A program made the translations under genes and the position numbers. Under the pieces are notes generated by a model. The model was not told the origin of the DNA. It searched no databases and saw nothing but the letters and a program-made list of their open reading frames with translations. Positions 1 through 13,310 of a stretch of 64,000 nucleotides of DNA are shown piece after piece. Source of the DNA: Agrocybe praecox. Its lineage: Eukaryota > Basidiomycota > Agaricomycetes > Agaricales > Agrocybaceae. The stretch is taken from NCBI GenBank assembly GCA_964017145.1, contig OZ024845.1:3596001-3660000 (forward strand), read 5' to 3'. Position 1 is the first letter of the stretch. Every line of letters starts with the position of its first letter.

Positions 1-448
1 TTGAAGCTAAAACGAAAAATTTAAAGAATCATTGTGGAGTTAAGGAACAAATGCAATGGACGGAAACGTTACGCAACAATGATGTTTGAATGACGTGACG
101 GTGCTTGGATCGGTCGGCATGACGTCACCGCACAAGCATCGCGTCAATAACGCGTCTTAAGGTGAGGGCCACCCCACGGATATTTGGAACTACTATCCCG
201 TCAAGTGGTTTTAAAATGTGTAATGTGCGTTTAATGATGCTACTTGGAGACCAGTAAGGACATTTCAAGGTCTTTCAACAGTTCCTAGATATGATCAAAA
301 ATTAATCCAAGGTCAATCCAAGGTAAGAGGAAATTGGGTTTTACGATGTTGAATCGATGACAAGGTTTGACGTAATTACGAATAATTTCTACAGAATCCT
401 AGGAGATTGATAAGCCGTATAACAAAAAGGGGGAAAAGAGAGGATAAA
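1..448. other. intergenic, no gene seen
   Basis: No open frame with coding character and no recognisable RNA or mobile-element feature was seen. The stretch is moderately AT-rich and ends where the repeat called copy A begins. Confidence 0.5.
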
Positions 449-2224
449 TCGATAATCGACAAAGGCCGAACGGGATGATTAGGAGGCTCGGAGCTGAGGT
501 TCGTTGATCCGACGTACCTCCGGCACGCTAACCCGTTTCGGTAAATTTCGGTAAGTCAAACTCTCTTTCCACTTCACCCACTTGTCGTCTTTTCCCTTCT
601 TAAACACAATGAACACCCTCCCAAGCTTGAAGTCCCATTTATCGCTTTTTAACGATTCTCAGGACACTCGATGCATGGTCCGACGACATGACAAACCAAT
701 TTCATCGAGAAGTAGAGATACGGTGACGTGCTCTGGGCAAAGAGTAGCATACCTGATCAAAGCAAGGGGGCTTTTGGTGCGAGGATAGACAGCGGGAACT
801 AGTGGAGCTTTCCAATCGTCGGTCGCGAAATTCTCTGCTCGCATACCGGTCTGCCTGTCTTCTTTCACCACATCGTCTCTTCTCAATTACCCACTGTTCC
901 TGTCCATATTCGTCCTTCCCGTGCTCGTTCGCACCCATCGTCACCGTACTCACTTATAAATTTCTCACAGGTACCTCTTTATCGTCATCGCTTTCTCATC
1001 CTCCTTGCAGTGCGTGTGCATGGTTTATTTCTTTTCTGTCCCTATTTTATTTCATCTTCATTGTTCGTCTTAACCTTTTTCTTTGCCGTTGCTTGGCCAC
1101 ACCTTCACATCGTTTCCCTCGCCTCTGTTTCTGTTGGAAATAACCAATCATTTTGTAGCTCCTTACTTACCTGTTCAATTTCGAACACTCCCAGTCGTCA
1201 TTCATTCATATCTGGCGCAGTCATCGTTGTTCGTACCCTGGCATCCATCCATCCATCCATCCCTTCCAGTTTTCATGTTCTCAAGGTGAATCTATCGCCA
1301 ACCATTCTTCGGACAATAAATACAGTGTGCAGATGCTCGCATGCTTTTAACTGAGACGACTTCAGGTGCGCTTTGCCTTTTCTTTTTTACCTCCCCCGCT
1401 TCCCTTCTCATCACTCAGTCATCGATTCATCCTTCACGCTGGTTGCTTAAATATTCTACGTTCTTTGCGCTCGTGCTAATCCTCAGCTCTCTCTCATACA
1501 TCCGTTCTCATCGACATCGTTCTTGGTTCCGTATTTCCATCCCTATATGCTCATGATCATTGATCATCCTTTCTTCTGCCTTCTGCGCCATCGATCGTTT
1601 ATGTAGTGAGCCCTTACTATGTGCCTTGCTCCTTTTTCGAGCCCTGCTTTCCCTTCGTCCTCTTCATATTCTTCAGTTTTTCTAATGTATACCTCTCTTG
1701 TTCATGTTCTTCACCCATTCCCCTCTCCGTTTTTCCGCCATCCCTCCTTCCAAATTCCGAATATCATACATACATACATATATCAAATATTTTATCGTTC
1801 ATAGTCATGGAAACGGACTGCTCCTTCTCCTTTTCTAGTGCTTGTGTTCTCTCTCCATTATGTTAATTGATATATAGTCTTCATTGGCGGATTGACATCA
1901 GCACCTTTGCTTACCTCTGGTAGTAAATTCTAAGATGAGGCGTAATCCAGGAGAAAAGTGCGAGTGCGAGTGTGAAATAACCAACTGAATGATTTGATTG
2001 TTGCGAGTGCAGCGAACGAACAATAATTGGAAGAGCTTGAGGAAATTACAGGTGAGCGCACAGGAGCCCGTGGTAGCAGCCTTGGGGGTTTGTCGTTGGT
2101 TTGTCTACTGTGTTCTGTATGGTATAGACCTGTTCTGAGCATTTTAAAACTAAATAAAATAAAATTATAAAGAGACTCTGGAAAGACATACATATCACAT
2201 GGCTCCGAGCACGTTTCCAAGAAT
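449..2224 (+). repeat. segmental repeat, copy A (direct partner at 36.85-38.80 kb)
   Basis: The stretch aligns by eye along its length with 36850-38796 in the same orientation. Both start with a block containing GGCTCGGAGCT and CTCCGGCACGCTAACCC and run through the same pyrimidine-rich tract to TTTCCAAGAATA. The short open frames inside are not conserved between the copies (stops and shifts differ), so I see no protein-coding gene. It could be an old transposon body or a duplicated non-coding flank. No terminal repeats or target duplications were found at its edges. Confidence 0.75.
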
Positions 2225-3262
2225 AGGAGGGACTCGGGAGATGGAGTTATAAAGAAACCGAATCGGATAGTTATTAGGGTATGAAAAATAATATAAGTAG
2301 TAAGTATATTATACGCAGAAAGACATTGTGTTGGAATGGTGATAGTGACAATGATGATGGGGAATGGATGGGAAACTGTTTGGCCTAGGCCCACGACGGA
2401 AAGTAGAGAGTACTAAGAGAGAAAAACGAACATGAAAGCACTCCGCACGGATATATGGCAGATATCATGAGAGGAAGAACGGAATCAAAGAAAAAAGACA
2501 AGTCCGAACTACGATACAGACACGATAATTTTTGTTGGTGGAGAGGAAGAAAAGAAGAATAGAGATAGAGAACGGACAACAAGGTCCACAAGAAAGTTAT
2601 CAGAGGAATGAAAAGACGAAGAAAGAAGGAGAGAAACGAAATGTATATAAAAGAAAAATACAGACATCGGAAAACAGAAATTCGGCCGCAGATATCGAAG
2701 ACACAAAAAGTGACGAGATGAAGCGCGTCGCAGAAAGCAATTTAAAAAAGAAAGAAACTCCGTCCTTCTTCCCCAAGCACGACTGTGATCACCAACTATC
2801 CACCGTCCAATATCACCTATCCCTCCAAGCTCCGACGATGTTATATTCATTTTTCCTCCTCTCATACCCATCCACCCTCCAACCTGGACGTGCTAGATCA
2901 CCTTCGCCGATCCATATTCAGATTCCAAGGCAGCATTTCGAATTCCCGAGGTAGCATCGTCGAATACCCAGGGAATTCGACAGTCCGAAGTTACGAATGA
3001 GTAAGCTGTGTTTGTTACAAGGGTGGGGTAGGTATGGCGATTGTTGAGTGTATATGTGTGTATGTGTGTTCGACGCTGCAGGAGTTTATGAATGTAAATG
3101 CGAGTGTGCGTGTGCGTGTATGTAGGCATGGTTTGGGCATAGGCATAGGTACTGGATGGGTAACATAGGTGCATAGGGTGACGACGACGACAACGACGAT
3201 AAACAGATGATGGTGGAGGATGAGAGAATTTGTCATCCTGGGTAACAATATATATATTCCAT
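2225..3262. other. intergenic, low-complexity
   Basis: Purine-rich sequence, then a TG-rich simple-sequence stretch around 3045-3125. Open frames here are low-complexity and match nothing I recognise. Confidence 0.4.
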
Positions 3263-6200
3263 TCGTTCGTCATCTAGGCATGAGCAGCAGAAAGGTCCGC
3301 ACGCCTGTAAGAGAGAAAAATAGTCAGTTTGCATGTCCGACGGCCCAGATAAAAGGTGAGAACACGAGAAAAGGAAAATGAGAAGATGTCAGGTGTTCAT
3401 GGTGTTGATGTACGAACTCGGTCTCGACAGCAGCAATAAATGCGGATCGAAAAGAACAAAGAAAAAAGAAGAAAAAGAGCAAAAATATTAAAGCAAGAAA
3501 AGAATACGTACTGCCTCAATGTATCGTACAAAAACGTATAACTCCTCAATTTCCCTTCAACCTTCTATATCCAAGCATCCAAGCTATACGTATCGTTCGG
3601 CTTATCCAACCTCATCAGCTCGACGACTTGCTCCTAAACCACTGCATCACTTTGCTCGTCGACGCGTGGACGCCTACCCTCTTGCTCACGGTCTTCGGCA
3701 CATAGCCAAAGTTCTGTGACGGAGGTGAGAACGTGCGGAAGTGAGCAGCTGAAGATGAGGCGCTGGAAGGAGCAGCAGAGTGTAATAGTGACGCAGACGC
3801 GTTGGAATTCATGGACGTCGAACGTGCAGCTGCATCCGGTGAAAATGGCATAGATGTGGGCATTGGTTGGGGTTGTAAACTCGCGTTGGCATTCTTGATG
3901 GTAGCTACGGCGGTGGTATCACCCTCGTGTCAGAGCTAATGGGCATCTTCTGGTTCTGCGATCGACCACCAATAGACCTGCTCCTCTTTCTCCTCTCTTT
4001 CGTCCGTCGTATCCATCGACGAATCAGCCTGTAATGCACCAGACGCCGTGCTTGGCGTAGCTCTGATGCTTGGACTTCCAGTGCTCTCCTTCGCATTGGC
4101 CCCAGCATCCTTGCCACCAAAGATCTTTTCCCCTTCTTGTCCAACGGAGGAAGCATTCGAGTCTCCTCCAGCGGAAACTGCTGATACTGGAGTGGCAGGA
4201 ACAGCCGGAGCCGTCGTCACAGGTATTTCGACAGGAGGAACCGACACGGGCGCCGGGGGTAATGCACTCGGAATGACAGGAGCACAGTAAGTTGTCGGTG
4301 GTGCTGGTGCTGCTACTGCAACTGCAGGAGCCAAGCCAGGCACGGCCTTCTCATGCGTAGCACATGCTCCTCCTCTTCCTCCTTCCACCTTCCTCCACAT
4401 GGCTGCCTTCTTCCACGTTCCTTCGGCTTTGAATCATATTCAATCTGGATGGTATGTCTGAACGCTCCAAGGGCTGGATTGGCCGGGTGGTGAGAGGGTG
4501 TCGAAAGCAGCTCCGACAACAGGTGAAAACGAATCGTCTTCGCTCAGACTCAATGCAGCAGGGCTAGCGAATTTCTTTTGGCAAGGATTTTCCCTGTTCC
4601 GTGGTGTAGCTGGCTGGGATTTGTTACCAGCTGGCTTAGAAACGACAGACGGTGGCGGAGAAGTGAGGAGCGATAGTAAGGGGTCGATAGTAACGCCAGC
4701 AATAGGTGACAAAGGCGAGGTCTCGTAGAGTTATTCATGATGGGGCGAACAGCTGCAAGTGGGCGTGGGGTACAGTGGTGCTGGTCTGACCAGCGACGGC
4801 GGTAGTAACAATCGGCGGAACTGCATTGGACGAGGCAGACCTCTCGCTCCTCGCCTCCAGATAATGACTCTGCGCCCTAGGTGTCGGCGCGATGTTCGGA
4901 TTGCTGTTGAGTGCTGCTGCTTAATGATCTAGCTTCTCTGGATGTTCCAGCGTCTTTCCAAATGCGTTCGGCTAGCCGTCGGTCCACATTCAAATCGCGA
5001 TGCACGATTCTCCTTCTGGTGGATGTAGCAGACACCCGAGATGAGTTGGGAGAAAATAGTTTTGCGCCACCTTTTTGGTGCAGATATCGGGGCACAAGGA
5101 TGTGGTCTAGTTCGCCTCCAGAGGCGTATTCAAGAATTATATCGATGCAACGTCGTATAACCGGACGGTATTTGCGTGTTTGAGCGTCTGCGAACGGAGA
5201 ACAAAGGTTAATCAGTAAAATAAATTTGTAAAGCACGATGACAGTGGTGTGTAAAATAGAAAATAGAAAACAAGAACTGTTTTCCTGGCACCAAGCCAAC
5301 GAAGGCCGAGATGGAGGTCCAAATAACATGGAAAGGACAAAGCGAATTAAAATATATTTATTCGAAATAAAAAGATGGGAATGATAGCGTTGAACGAAAG
5401 AGGATGGCCATGGGGAGAAGAAAAGATAGGAGTAAATAAACACACCTTTAAAACCTCGATTTCCCTCTCATTTTCACTCATCCTAACGGTACTGTCCACA
5501 TTACCCCTTTCCCAGGGTCTGGAGGAGCAAATACAGCCGAAATTTGGGGATGGTTCGACGTGGATGAGCAACCGCGTAAGCTAGGGCAGCTGTGTGCGCG
5601 TAAACGTCCGGTATGGGTACCTGGGAAAGTGCTGCTGCGTTCTGGTTCCCCCGGACTGATTCGAGGGGTCGCCGGCTGGCTCTGTTGATGATCCCGCTGG
5701 TTCGGAGAAAGAGTGGCAGTGGCAGGTTACTGTTGGCATCTAGGAGATTGGAGGCGCTGGTGGGCTCTGTGTCGGGGCATTGGCAAGGCAGTGTACGTGT
5801 GCCCTCCCTATGCGCCGCCGCCGCCTGTTCGTGAGTGTGAATGACTTGAGGAAGAATATTGGGGTGCTGCAAGAGAAGTGGGCCGTTAGGCGTGATAGAG
5901 ATGGGCCAGATACGGACCAAGGTGCTCGAAAGTTCCGTGACTCTCAGCAACTCTCCCATCCTTCGTTCCCCGTTGTCACTTTACGATCCTTGTCCTTCCA
6001 GAAATAGCAGTATCGTTCTGTACCGCTTTCAAGTCCTTCTTTCATCAACACCCTCCATTTTCTTCGTTGTGTTACGCGTTTCGTGTGCATCCTCCAATAC
6101 TTTCGTATCTCTTCTGTAATGTCTTGCCCATTCAGCAACTTGACGCGTAGGATTAAAATCGAAGAAAAGAGTCGAGAAAAAACGACTGATGGTTAGATAC

Positions 6201-6450
6201 GAACGTACGTGATGCCATGTCGGGTTAGGGTTCGGATCAAAACCTACATCTTTCCGTCGGATCGTTCACCGTCTGTCCTTTCATCGTCTGTTCGTCGTAC
6301 TTACAAGTCCTATTTCGTCGGTGATTGTGATTTCGATGCGACCCTGCGCGTGTCGTTTCTTCATATTCTCTTCGTTTCCGTAAACGCTCGCCCCGCTCTT
6401 AGCGTACTTTGGTCTCTGGTCAATCATTTAGTCACTATCAGCGTAGTGAA
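3263..6450 (-). repeat. segmental repeat, copy B (inverted partner at 30.70-34.20 kb)
   Basis: The segment aligns in reverse complement with about 30700-34205. Matching landmarks are the GCATGAGCAGC block at the 3.27 kb end and the GATGCCATGTCGGGTTAGGG block at 6.2 kb. Between them lie two independently decayed copies of one kinase-like gene with its 5' and 3' flanks. Confidence 0.8.
3540..5962 (-). pseudogene. Ser/Thr kinase pseudogene, Kin1/Kin4-like (copy 1)
   Basis: Read on the minus strand, pieces of a CAMK/Snf1-related kinase appear in order. Around 5.55 kb is the start of the kinase domain (TLGKG), which runs straight into NVDST, so the glycine loop and the VAVK lysine are missing. 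The frame reaches EIEVLK before a GT intron at about 5.45 kb. Near 5.1 kb are EYASGGELDHIL and IVHRD, after which the catalytic-loop continuation is deleted. The rest of the kinase domain is absent. A Ser/Pro/Ala-rich tail follows (4.7-3.6 kb), then KA1-like remnants (MRLDKPNDTYSLD, SYTFLYDTLRQ) with a stop and frame changes near 3.55-3.6 kb. Lesions are numerous, so this cannot make a kinase. Assignment to Kin1/Kin4 rests on family memory. Confidence 0.75.
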
Positions 6451-8135
6451 AAGTAATTCAACCTGTATGCTCTCTTGGCTTGCGTACGAATCGCGGAAGC
6501 CACAGCAAACGCTGGAGGCACGGCTCTGCAATTATCGATGACTGGTGGCCTTTTACAGCTTCTTTTGGAAGGGAAGAAAGGAGAGGAGTTAGCTCTTTCA
6601 GGGATCTGGAGCATAAGCGGCAAGCGTTGCTGATCACCACGAGTACACCGCGTATGAAATTGGCTTTGGGAATTCTGGGCTGGACCGACGACAACGTTTC
6701 AACTTCCCTAACTTCGCTGTGCACATGCCCCATCCCGCTTCTTCCACGTCTTCTCGCTGCGGTTCCCTCTCACAGCACCCTTCGATCTGGATGTTGGACC
6801 CCAGAATCTGAATCATTACCACGCAATGTATCATCACCGGTCGGCATCTGTTCCTCTCCCTAACGAACGTTTCGCGTTCACCAATGTTTCACTCACGGAG
6901 CTGGAACCACATTGTATTCGACAACCCCCTTTGCTTCTGCATCATCGGCGGCGACCAAGAAGAACCTTAGCCATCCCTATTCCGAACGACGACCTGCACC
7001 ACCCCAACGCACCGGACCCTAACTTCTATTTGCCCTGCAGCCTCGTTCCCTTTCATGTTGTTGACTCTTTTCTACAATCACGTCAACAACACCGACGACT
7101 CGACGTCAAACATGAAGAGTTCATACGGCCATCGGCGCGCTTCGTCTGCCGGCCCATTCTAAGACTATCATGGACAATGGATGCGATGTGGCATTGTGGA
7201 GTTAGTGATGGTGGAGCACCGTTGGCTGGGTCTGCGCCTGATCTGGACGAACACGGGTTATCGTCGTTGGGACCCGTCTTGACGGTTGTGGATGCGGATT
7301 TGGATCCTGCGACGCCGTTGAGCGTGATTCCTCCTTGGGTCGACATTCAGCCTACACATCACCCGCACTTATTCAGAATTCAAACTAGCATCACCACTCA
7401 CATTCTCATTTGCACTCGCACTTGGGCATTGATACAGCTCTCACCGACGTCAACTTCCCGTATCCCACTTCCTCGGTCAGCATCAGCATCGGCCGTCGAA
7501 TCGCCTGCGCCTTTTTCTTTCGACGATGTCGGTGATGCCCTTGCCATTCCAGGCGGCGGCGTCAATCCTAGTTCGCCCTATGATATGGCCACGTATGTAC
7601 AGAACGCCCAGCAGCAGTAGTTCGTACACATTTACAGTTCTCTTGATATTGCATCTGTCTGGGAAATCTGTGGCCGCCATCAAGACAAACAGCAGCAATA
7701 ATAGCACACAGGCACTGGTGATAATGGCGGCGTGTATTCCTACCAGTCATCGTTTGGATCACCGTGCGATCTGCATTATCATCAGCAGCTGCTGCACGTA
7801 GGCATGCCCACGTCTGTGGCAGACGTTGATGGTAGTGCTTGGGGTGTTGATGCTAATGTGATGTACCAGCGCACACTAGATGTTGCAAGGTTGATATATA
7901 AATAACAGTAACTTCCGTATTTCAGTCAACAAATGACGATAGTAGCCAGGGTTGAATAATTAATTCATACACGCGCGCATTGGAATTTCCTTGCACGAAC
8001 CTCTCTGTGTGCCAAAACTGCCCCTTCGTCTCACACAATGAGGCCGCCTTCACCACAATATATGATAAGTAGAAGGCCTATAGCAAAAGAAGATACAAGG
8101 AAGGTAGGCATTGTTTGAAAACACATTGCCACTAT
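6451..8135 (+). pseudogene. possible decayed gene, low-complexity C-terminus
   Basis: From about 6.8 to 7.9 kb a protein-like sequence changes frame several times. One frame runs from 6826 to 7620 and is Pro/Ser/His-rich, ending in SSPYDMATYVQNAQQQ. A different frame then carries GVYSYQSSFGSPCDLHYHQQ and continues to about 7900. His-, Gln- and Ser-rich tails like this are common in fungal transcription factors, but no DNA-binding domain is visible. I treat it as a remnant. Function is unknown. Confidence 0.3.
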
Positions 8136-11100
8136 TCATAGTGCTGCAGCCATATCGAAAATAACTACAAGGCCGGATTCGTACCCCAAACATATTTGGT
8201 TGCCCCAAGTTGAGGAGCAGGAGATGTTTTGATATTGAGAGGGGATCCAGCAGTGACGGAGGCTGGCCATTATCCAGTCACTATGGTCTGATATCCCAAG
8301 AGTGGAAAATTGCTGCGAGTGATAAAAAATGCGGAATCCTGAATGAGTAGTTCTGTTCACTTTACTGCCATCGGGCAATGTGAACTCTGACTCGGAAGTG
8401 AACATTGATTGAGAACTGCCCATCGCCAAATTCCAAATTCGGACTGTTTTGTCGTCTGATCCAGAGACAACCCGGCTGCCGTCCTGCGAGAATGCGACAG
8501 ACCTCACCGAATTTGTGTGGCCCTTCAGCTCAGCCTCCACTTCGCCCGTCGTCACATTCCAAATTCGGATTGTGTTGTCGTCTGATCCAGAGACAACCCG
8601 GCTGCCGTCCTGCGAGAATGCGACAGACCTCACCGAATTTGTGTGGCCCTTCAGCTCAGCCTCCACTTCGCCCGTCGTCACATTCCAAATTCGGATTGTG
8701 TTGTCCTCTGATCCAGAGACAACCCGGCTGCCGTCCTGCGAGAATGCGACAGACCTCACCGAATTTGTGTGGCCCTTCAGCTCAGCCTCCACTTCGCCCG
8801 TCATCACATTCCAAATTCGGACTGTTTCGTCATCTGATCCAGAGACAACCCGGCTGCCGTCCTGCGAGAATGCGACAGACCTCACCGAATTTGTGTGGCC
8901 CTTCAGCTCAGCCTCCACTTCGCCCGTCATCACATTCCAAATTCGGACTGTTTCGTCATCTGATCCAGAGACAACCCGGCTGCCGTCCTGCGAGAATGCG
9001 ACAGACCTCACCGAATTTGTGTGGCCCTTCAGCTCAGCCTCCACTTCGCCCGTCGTCACATTCCAAATTCGGACTGTTTCGTCAAATGATCCAGAGACAA
9101 CCCGGCTGCCGTCCTGCGAGAATGCGACAGACCTCACCCAATGTGTGTGGCCCTTCAGCTCAGCCTCCACTTCGCCCGTCATCACATTCCAAATTCGGAC
9201 TGTTTTGTCATTTGATCCAGAGACAACCCGGCTGCCGTCCTGCGAGAATGCGACAGACCTCACCCAATGTGTGTGGCCCTTCAGCTCAGCCTCCACTTCA
9301 CCTGTCATCACATTCCAAATTCGGACTGTTTTGTCATTTGATCCAGAGACAACCCGGCTGCCGTCCTGCGAGAATGCGACAGACATCACCCAATTTGTGT
9401 GGCCCTTCAGCTCAGCCTCCACTTCGCCCGTCATCACATTCCAAATTCGGACTGTTTCGTCATCTGATCCAGAGACAACCCGGCTGCCGTCCTGCGAGAA
9501 TGCGACAGACCTCACCCAATTTGTGTGGCCCTTCAGCTCAGCCTCCACTTCGCCCGTCGTCACATTCCAAATTCGGACTGTTTCGTCATCTGATCCAGAG
9601 ACAACCCGGCTGCCGTCCTGCGAGAATGCGACAGACCTCACCGAATTTGTGTGGCCCTTCAGCTCAGCCTCCACTTCGCCCGTCGTCACATTCCAAATTC
9701 GGACTGTTTCGTCAAATGATCCAGAGACAACCCGGCTGCCGTCCTGCGAGAATGCGACAGACCTCACCCAATGTGTGTGGCCCTTCAGCTCAGCCTCCAC
9801 TTCGCCCGTCATCACATTCCAAATTCGGACTGTTTTGTCATTTGATCCAGAGACAACCCGGCTGCTGTCCTGCGAGAATGCGACAGACATCACCAAATTT
9901 GTGTGGCCCTTCAGCTCAGCCTCCACTTCACCTGTCATCACATTCCAAATTCGGACTGTTTTGTCATCTGATCCAGAGACAACTCGGCTGCCGTCCTGCG
10001 AGAATGCGACAGAGTTCACCATTGACTCATTTTGTATGACATGCTCTGTTGCACCCCATGAGTCAGATAATCCAAGAATGACTTTTGGCACTCTGCTGAC
10101 ATCTGCAACGTAGGTCTTGCGTATCAATGAATTCTTTGGAATCCAAACAAGTGCAGACTGGTAGATCTCCATGCAGTGTTTCTGGACAGCTTCAAAGTTC
10201 ATTTGTAGACATCGACGGGCGTCGTCAACAAACAAACGAAGGTCATGGTATCGAAAGCTCTGTCGATCGAAAAACTATTAGACTCATAAAAAAAAGTCTT
10301 CATTCTGGTCCACAACTTACTGATAAAACGGTGGCAATGCTGCTGAGGGATTTCAGTCCTGTCTCTAATTCCCCCAGCATGCTGAGACACTCTATCCAGT
10401 GCAAAAGATGTTCATGCAGAAAATGGCGAAGAGTGTTAACAAGTATGGTGTCGAATACCTTAACTTCTGTTAAATGAGCAGCCCAATAGACACATGAGTA
10501 TTTGAGCGCTTCAGAGATTTTGCCAATGTTTTCCAGGGAGTTGGTCCTTTCTCTATGCGAAATTGTTAATTCTTTGGGGATGTCGCATATGTTGTACTTT
10601 AGTGACCGGTTCATCTGCTTCAAACATTTGAGAGCTAGCAGTTGATGACCCTCTGAAGCATCCAAAGCACGGAATGAGGAGCGCTCGGAAGTAAAACGGT
10701 CAGGAGAACAACGGACAGGACTGGTTATGAAGTCAGGAAACGAGGCATGGAATGGAGCAACCACGGCCCCTGGTTGTTCAGGAATGTGAATAACAGAGGC
10801 GAGCGGCGACAAATGCTCGTCCACGTCGTTCCTTTCAGATAGAGATTCAATGGCTTCCATTGGCAACGGATTTCGAAGGAATATGATGATCAACATGAGG
10901 TCCCTCATGGGAGTAAGTTCATCTGACGGCTTCTCCTTACAGACCATTTCCAAAATACATATGTAAAGAGTGTCAATGTCAGTTTTGAACTCGGTGCCAA
11001 CCGATTCCAGGCCTTGTTCAGCCATTTTAGAAAGACGAGACTTGTAGCGCTTGCCACCGCTGGCAATGTAACGAACCGCAGTTGCTGCGTAGATGAAGAG

Positions 11101-13310
11101 TGTACCGGAACGTGCAGTGAGGCCGTCTAGCTCGGATTGCAAGGGCCATTCTTCTGCAGTACGACGACGGTCGTCATTCCTGATGTTGGCTAAGGACGTC
11201 TGGAGATACTTGCGGATATCTTCCTGGACCACATTCTCCTCGATATTGTGGAGATAGAAAGCCTTTGCTCTGTTATCCCCGGAGTTGAAGGCATCGTTAA
11301 TCGGAGATTCGTCACGACTGGAAATGAACACCTTCAGAGGAATTGTAGATGCCGACCGAAGAACAAGTTTAATGAATGCAGAGACAATTCGAGGGTCGAC
11401 ACATTCATCGACAGCATCAATGACGATAACCCTGTATATCTTGTCCATCATGCCAGCAGTCGTTCGAATAGGGTTATAAACGAGCTGCTTGAACTGCTCA
11501 TTCATATTATTAAAGGTCGGTTCCGCCAGTTTATCGTCACCCTTGATGGCCTTGACGACCTCAACTTTGATGGCAGGTGAAGCTCTGGCGAGCGCGTGCG
11601 CAATAACAGGGATAATAAGACGCGCATTCCACGTCTTCTCAGATGCTCGAGAAGCAAAGAAGCTGCCGCCGAGGATGTTTTTCGCCTCAAGAATCTCACA
11701 GAAGGTGTGCGCGATGGTCGATTTACCAATTCCAGCCATGCCTACCATCCAGTATACCTTGTCGCTATCGGCGTCCGAGGCCCAAGCCTCCAAATCTTCG
11801 AGGACCTTAACACGGGTCCCTTCCATGCAGCCGGTAGCATCGCCGTAAGACGACTGTCGAGTTTTATAGGATGTCATTTCGTGATTGAGTTTGTCGATGA
11901 GACCTATGGTCTTGTGAGCCCCACAAAATACAACACTTATTGACAGTTTATCTCACCGGAGTTCAGGTGCTACAGATGTGTTCTATCAGCGTCATCCATA
12001 TTTCTCGGGATAGCAAGAGTATAGTACCTCTACGATTTCTCCTACTGTTACTTCGGTATTCAGCTGGGTATCGATCTTTAAGACGTGATCAATATATAAA
12101 CGTAGCTTTTGTCAATAACTTGACAAACCAACCTGAAAGACTTCACACAAACTGATGATGTTCCGCAATGCCTTCAGTATCGTATCGGCATCTTTCGTAG
12201 CCATGACAGCACGGGTCAACGGCATTTGGTTCTGCAGCTCTTCGATCTTCTTCAATTGGACAATGATGGCACTAGAAAGCATGGGCGAATGTGAGATATG
12301 TGAGATATGACTGAAATACATGAAGAAGCGACGCACTCGCAGAATTTTTCAATCCGATGATTTATCGCACCTATGCCGCCGTCTTTTTTATACTTCCCAA
12401 CAATCAAGAGAATAGCTTCCAGCTTTCCTTCGAGCTCTTCGAGCTCCTTCTTATTGTCCAACACCCTCTGATCCACGAGAATATATGATAAATCACTCGT
12501 GGGTCTGTGTTGTTATACATTGAGACACACACCTCGACAAAATCGATAATTGTGAGAAATACCCCAGCAGCCGTCTTCAAAGGTGGGCACATATCAGAGA
12601 AATCGTTAAGTCCCTTCACCACTATCTTCAGCCCTTCGTAGACAACACTTCCCACCGCTTTCGCCTGCTGAACCCTCGTCTCGGCCTTGACCACACCATC
12701 AGAGAGCCCACCGATTGGCATATAGGGGTTGTCTTGTGGAGGGAGATCCCCAGACTGCACGTTTACAGCAGACAATGTAATCTTCATTTTGGCAGGAACG
12801 ACGTTACCCTTCTTATCCGTCAAATCCAAACTGGCGTCTAATTAAACCTCCTTCAAGATGAATACACGCATATAGCAGACGTTGTACTCACCATTACCGA
12901 GCAGGGCTTCGACTTTCCCCTCGTATTGTCCCACTAAAGCATTGAGCACATCAATGTTGGTCCTGAATCCGCGGTAGACGACAATCTTAATCGTTGACGA
13001 GGGCTCGAACGAGCTGATTCCAAGAGGTTAATACCAACCAAGATGTCGTTCACAAGACCAAGACTCACATTTCATTGTCGGCATCCCATTCCCACTTCAG
13101 CACCGACGAGTGAAGCTTGGGGTGTGTCGATTTCTTAACCTCCTTGTCGGCTACAGAAATCCGTATAGAGTACTTTGATCGTCGCCCATTGCCAATGTCG
13201 CCAGAAACTTCGACACCTAGATGAAGATCAGCAGAAGACAAGGTCATTGTAGATGTCGCGATCTTACTTCCTAGGATTGCGCGAGGTGGTGACGGTTTAT
13301 TGGTTGCCAT
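8136..13310 (-). CDS. NLR-like STAND protein: C2-like domain, NACHT, 13 WD40 repeats
   Basis: Seven exons join in phase on the minus strand: 13310-13069, 13013-12892, 12837-12533, 12467-12337, 12271-12133, 11910-10321 and 10259-8136, giving about 1,550 residues. The N-terminus (residues 1-105) looks like a C2 fold. A helical linker follows. The NACHT ATPase has Walker A GMAGIGKS (about 370-377) and a Walker B-type VIVIDAVDECVD (about 495). The helical region ends in YHDLRLFVDDARR. Thirteen 42-residue WD40 repeats (about 920-1460) precede a degenerate tail ending FDMAAAL. The family (HET-E/HET-D/NWD-like) is known for nucleotide-driven oligomerisation and non-self recognition through the repeats. 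The ligand here is unknown. All splice sites are GT-AG and no stop interrupts the frame, in contrast to the decayed genes around it. Confidence 0.9.
8396..10033 (-). repeat. WD40-coding tandem array, 13 x 126 bp
   Basis: Thirteen consecutive 126-bp units each encode the core SVAFSQDGSRVVSGS followed by RIWNV and TGEVEAELKGHT. Units are almost identical at the DNA level. Differences cluster at a few codons: the residues after GHT (NS, NW, HW, NL), R/M before SVAF, the residue after SGS (D, N, F, E), and K/E/N before T. A higher-order pattern is visible: units 2-4 resemble units 7-9. Such homogenised arrays with hypervariable surface positions are known from fungal HET-S-type NLRs. Confidence 0.9.

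Noticed and set aside
1341..1866. Pyrimidine-strand open frames in repeat A as genes
   Set aside because: Frames are broken at different places in A and A', and the encoded Ser/Phe/Pro-rich strings have no coding character.
3040..3130. TG-rich tract as a regulatory or telomeric repeat
   Set aside because: Irregular simple-sequence repeat with no unit conservation.
8396..10033. CRISPR-like regular repeats
   Set aside because: The regular spacing comes from WD40 codons in an exon with no unique spacers, in a eukaryote.
8405..10113. Two long plus-strand open frames (about 550 codons) over the WD40 array
   Set aside because: They are antisense shadows of the 126-bp repeat. One stop-free unit repeated 13 times makes every such frame long.
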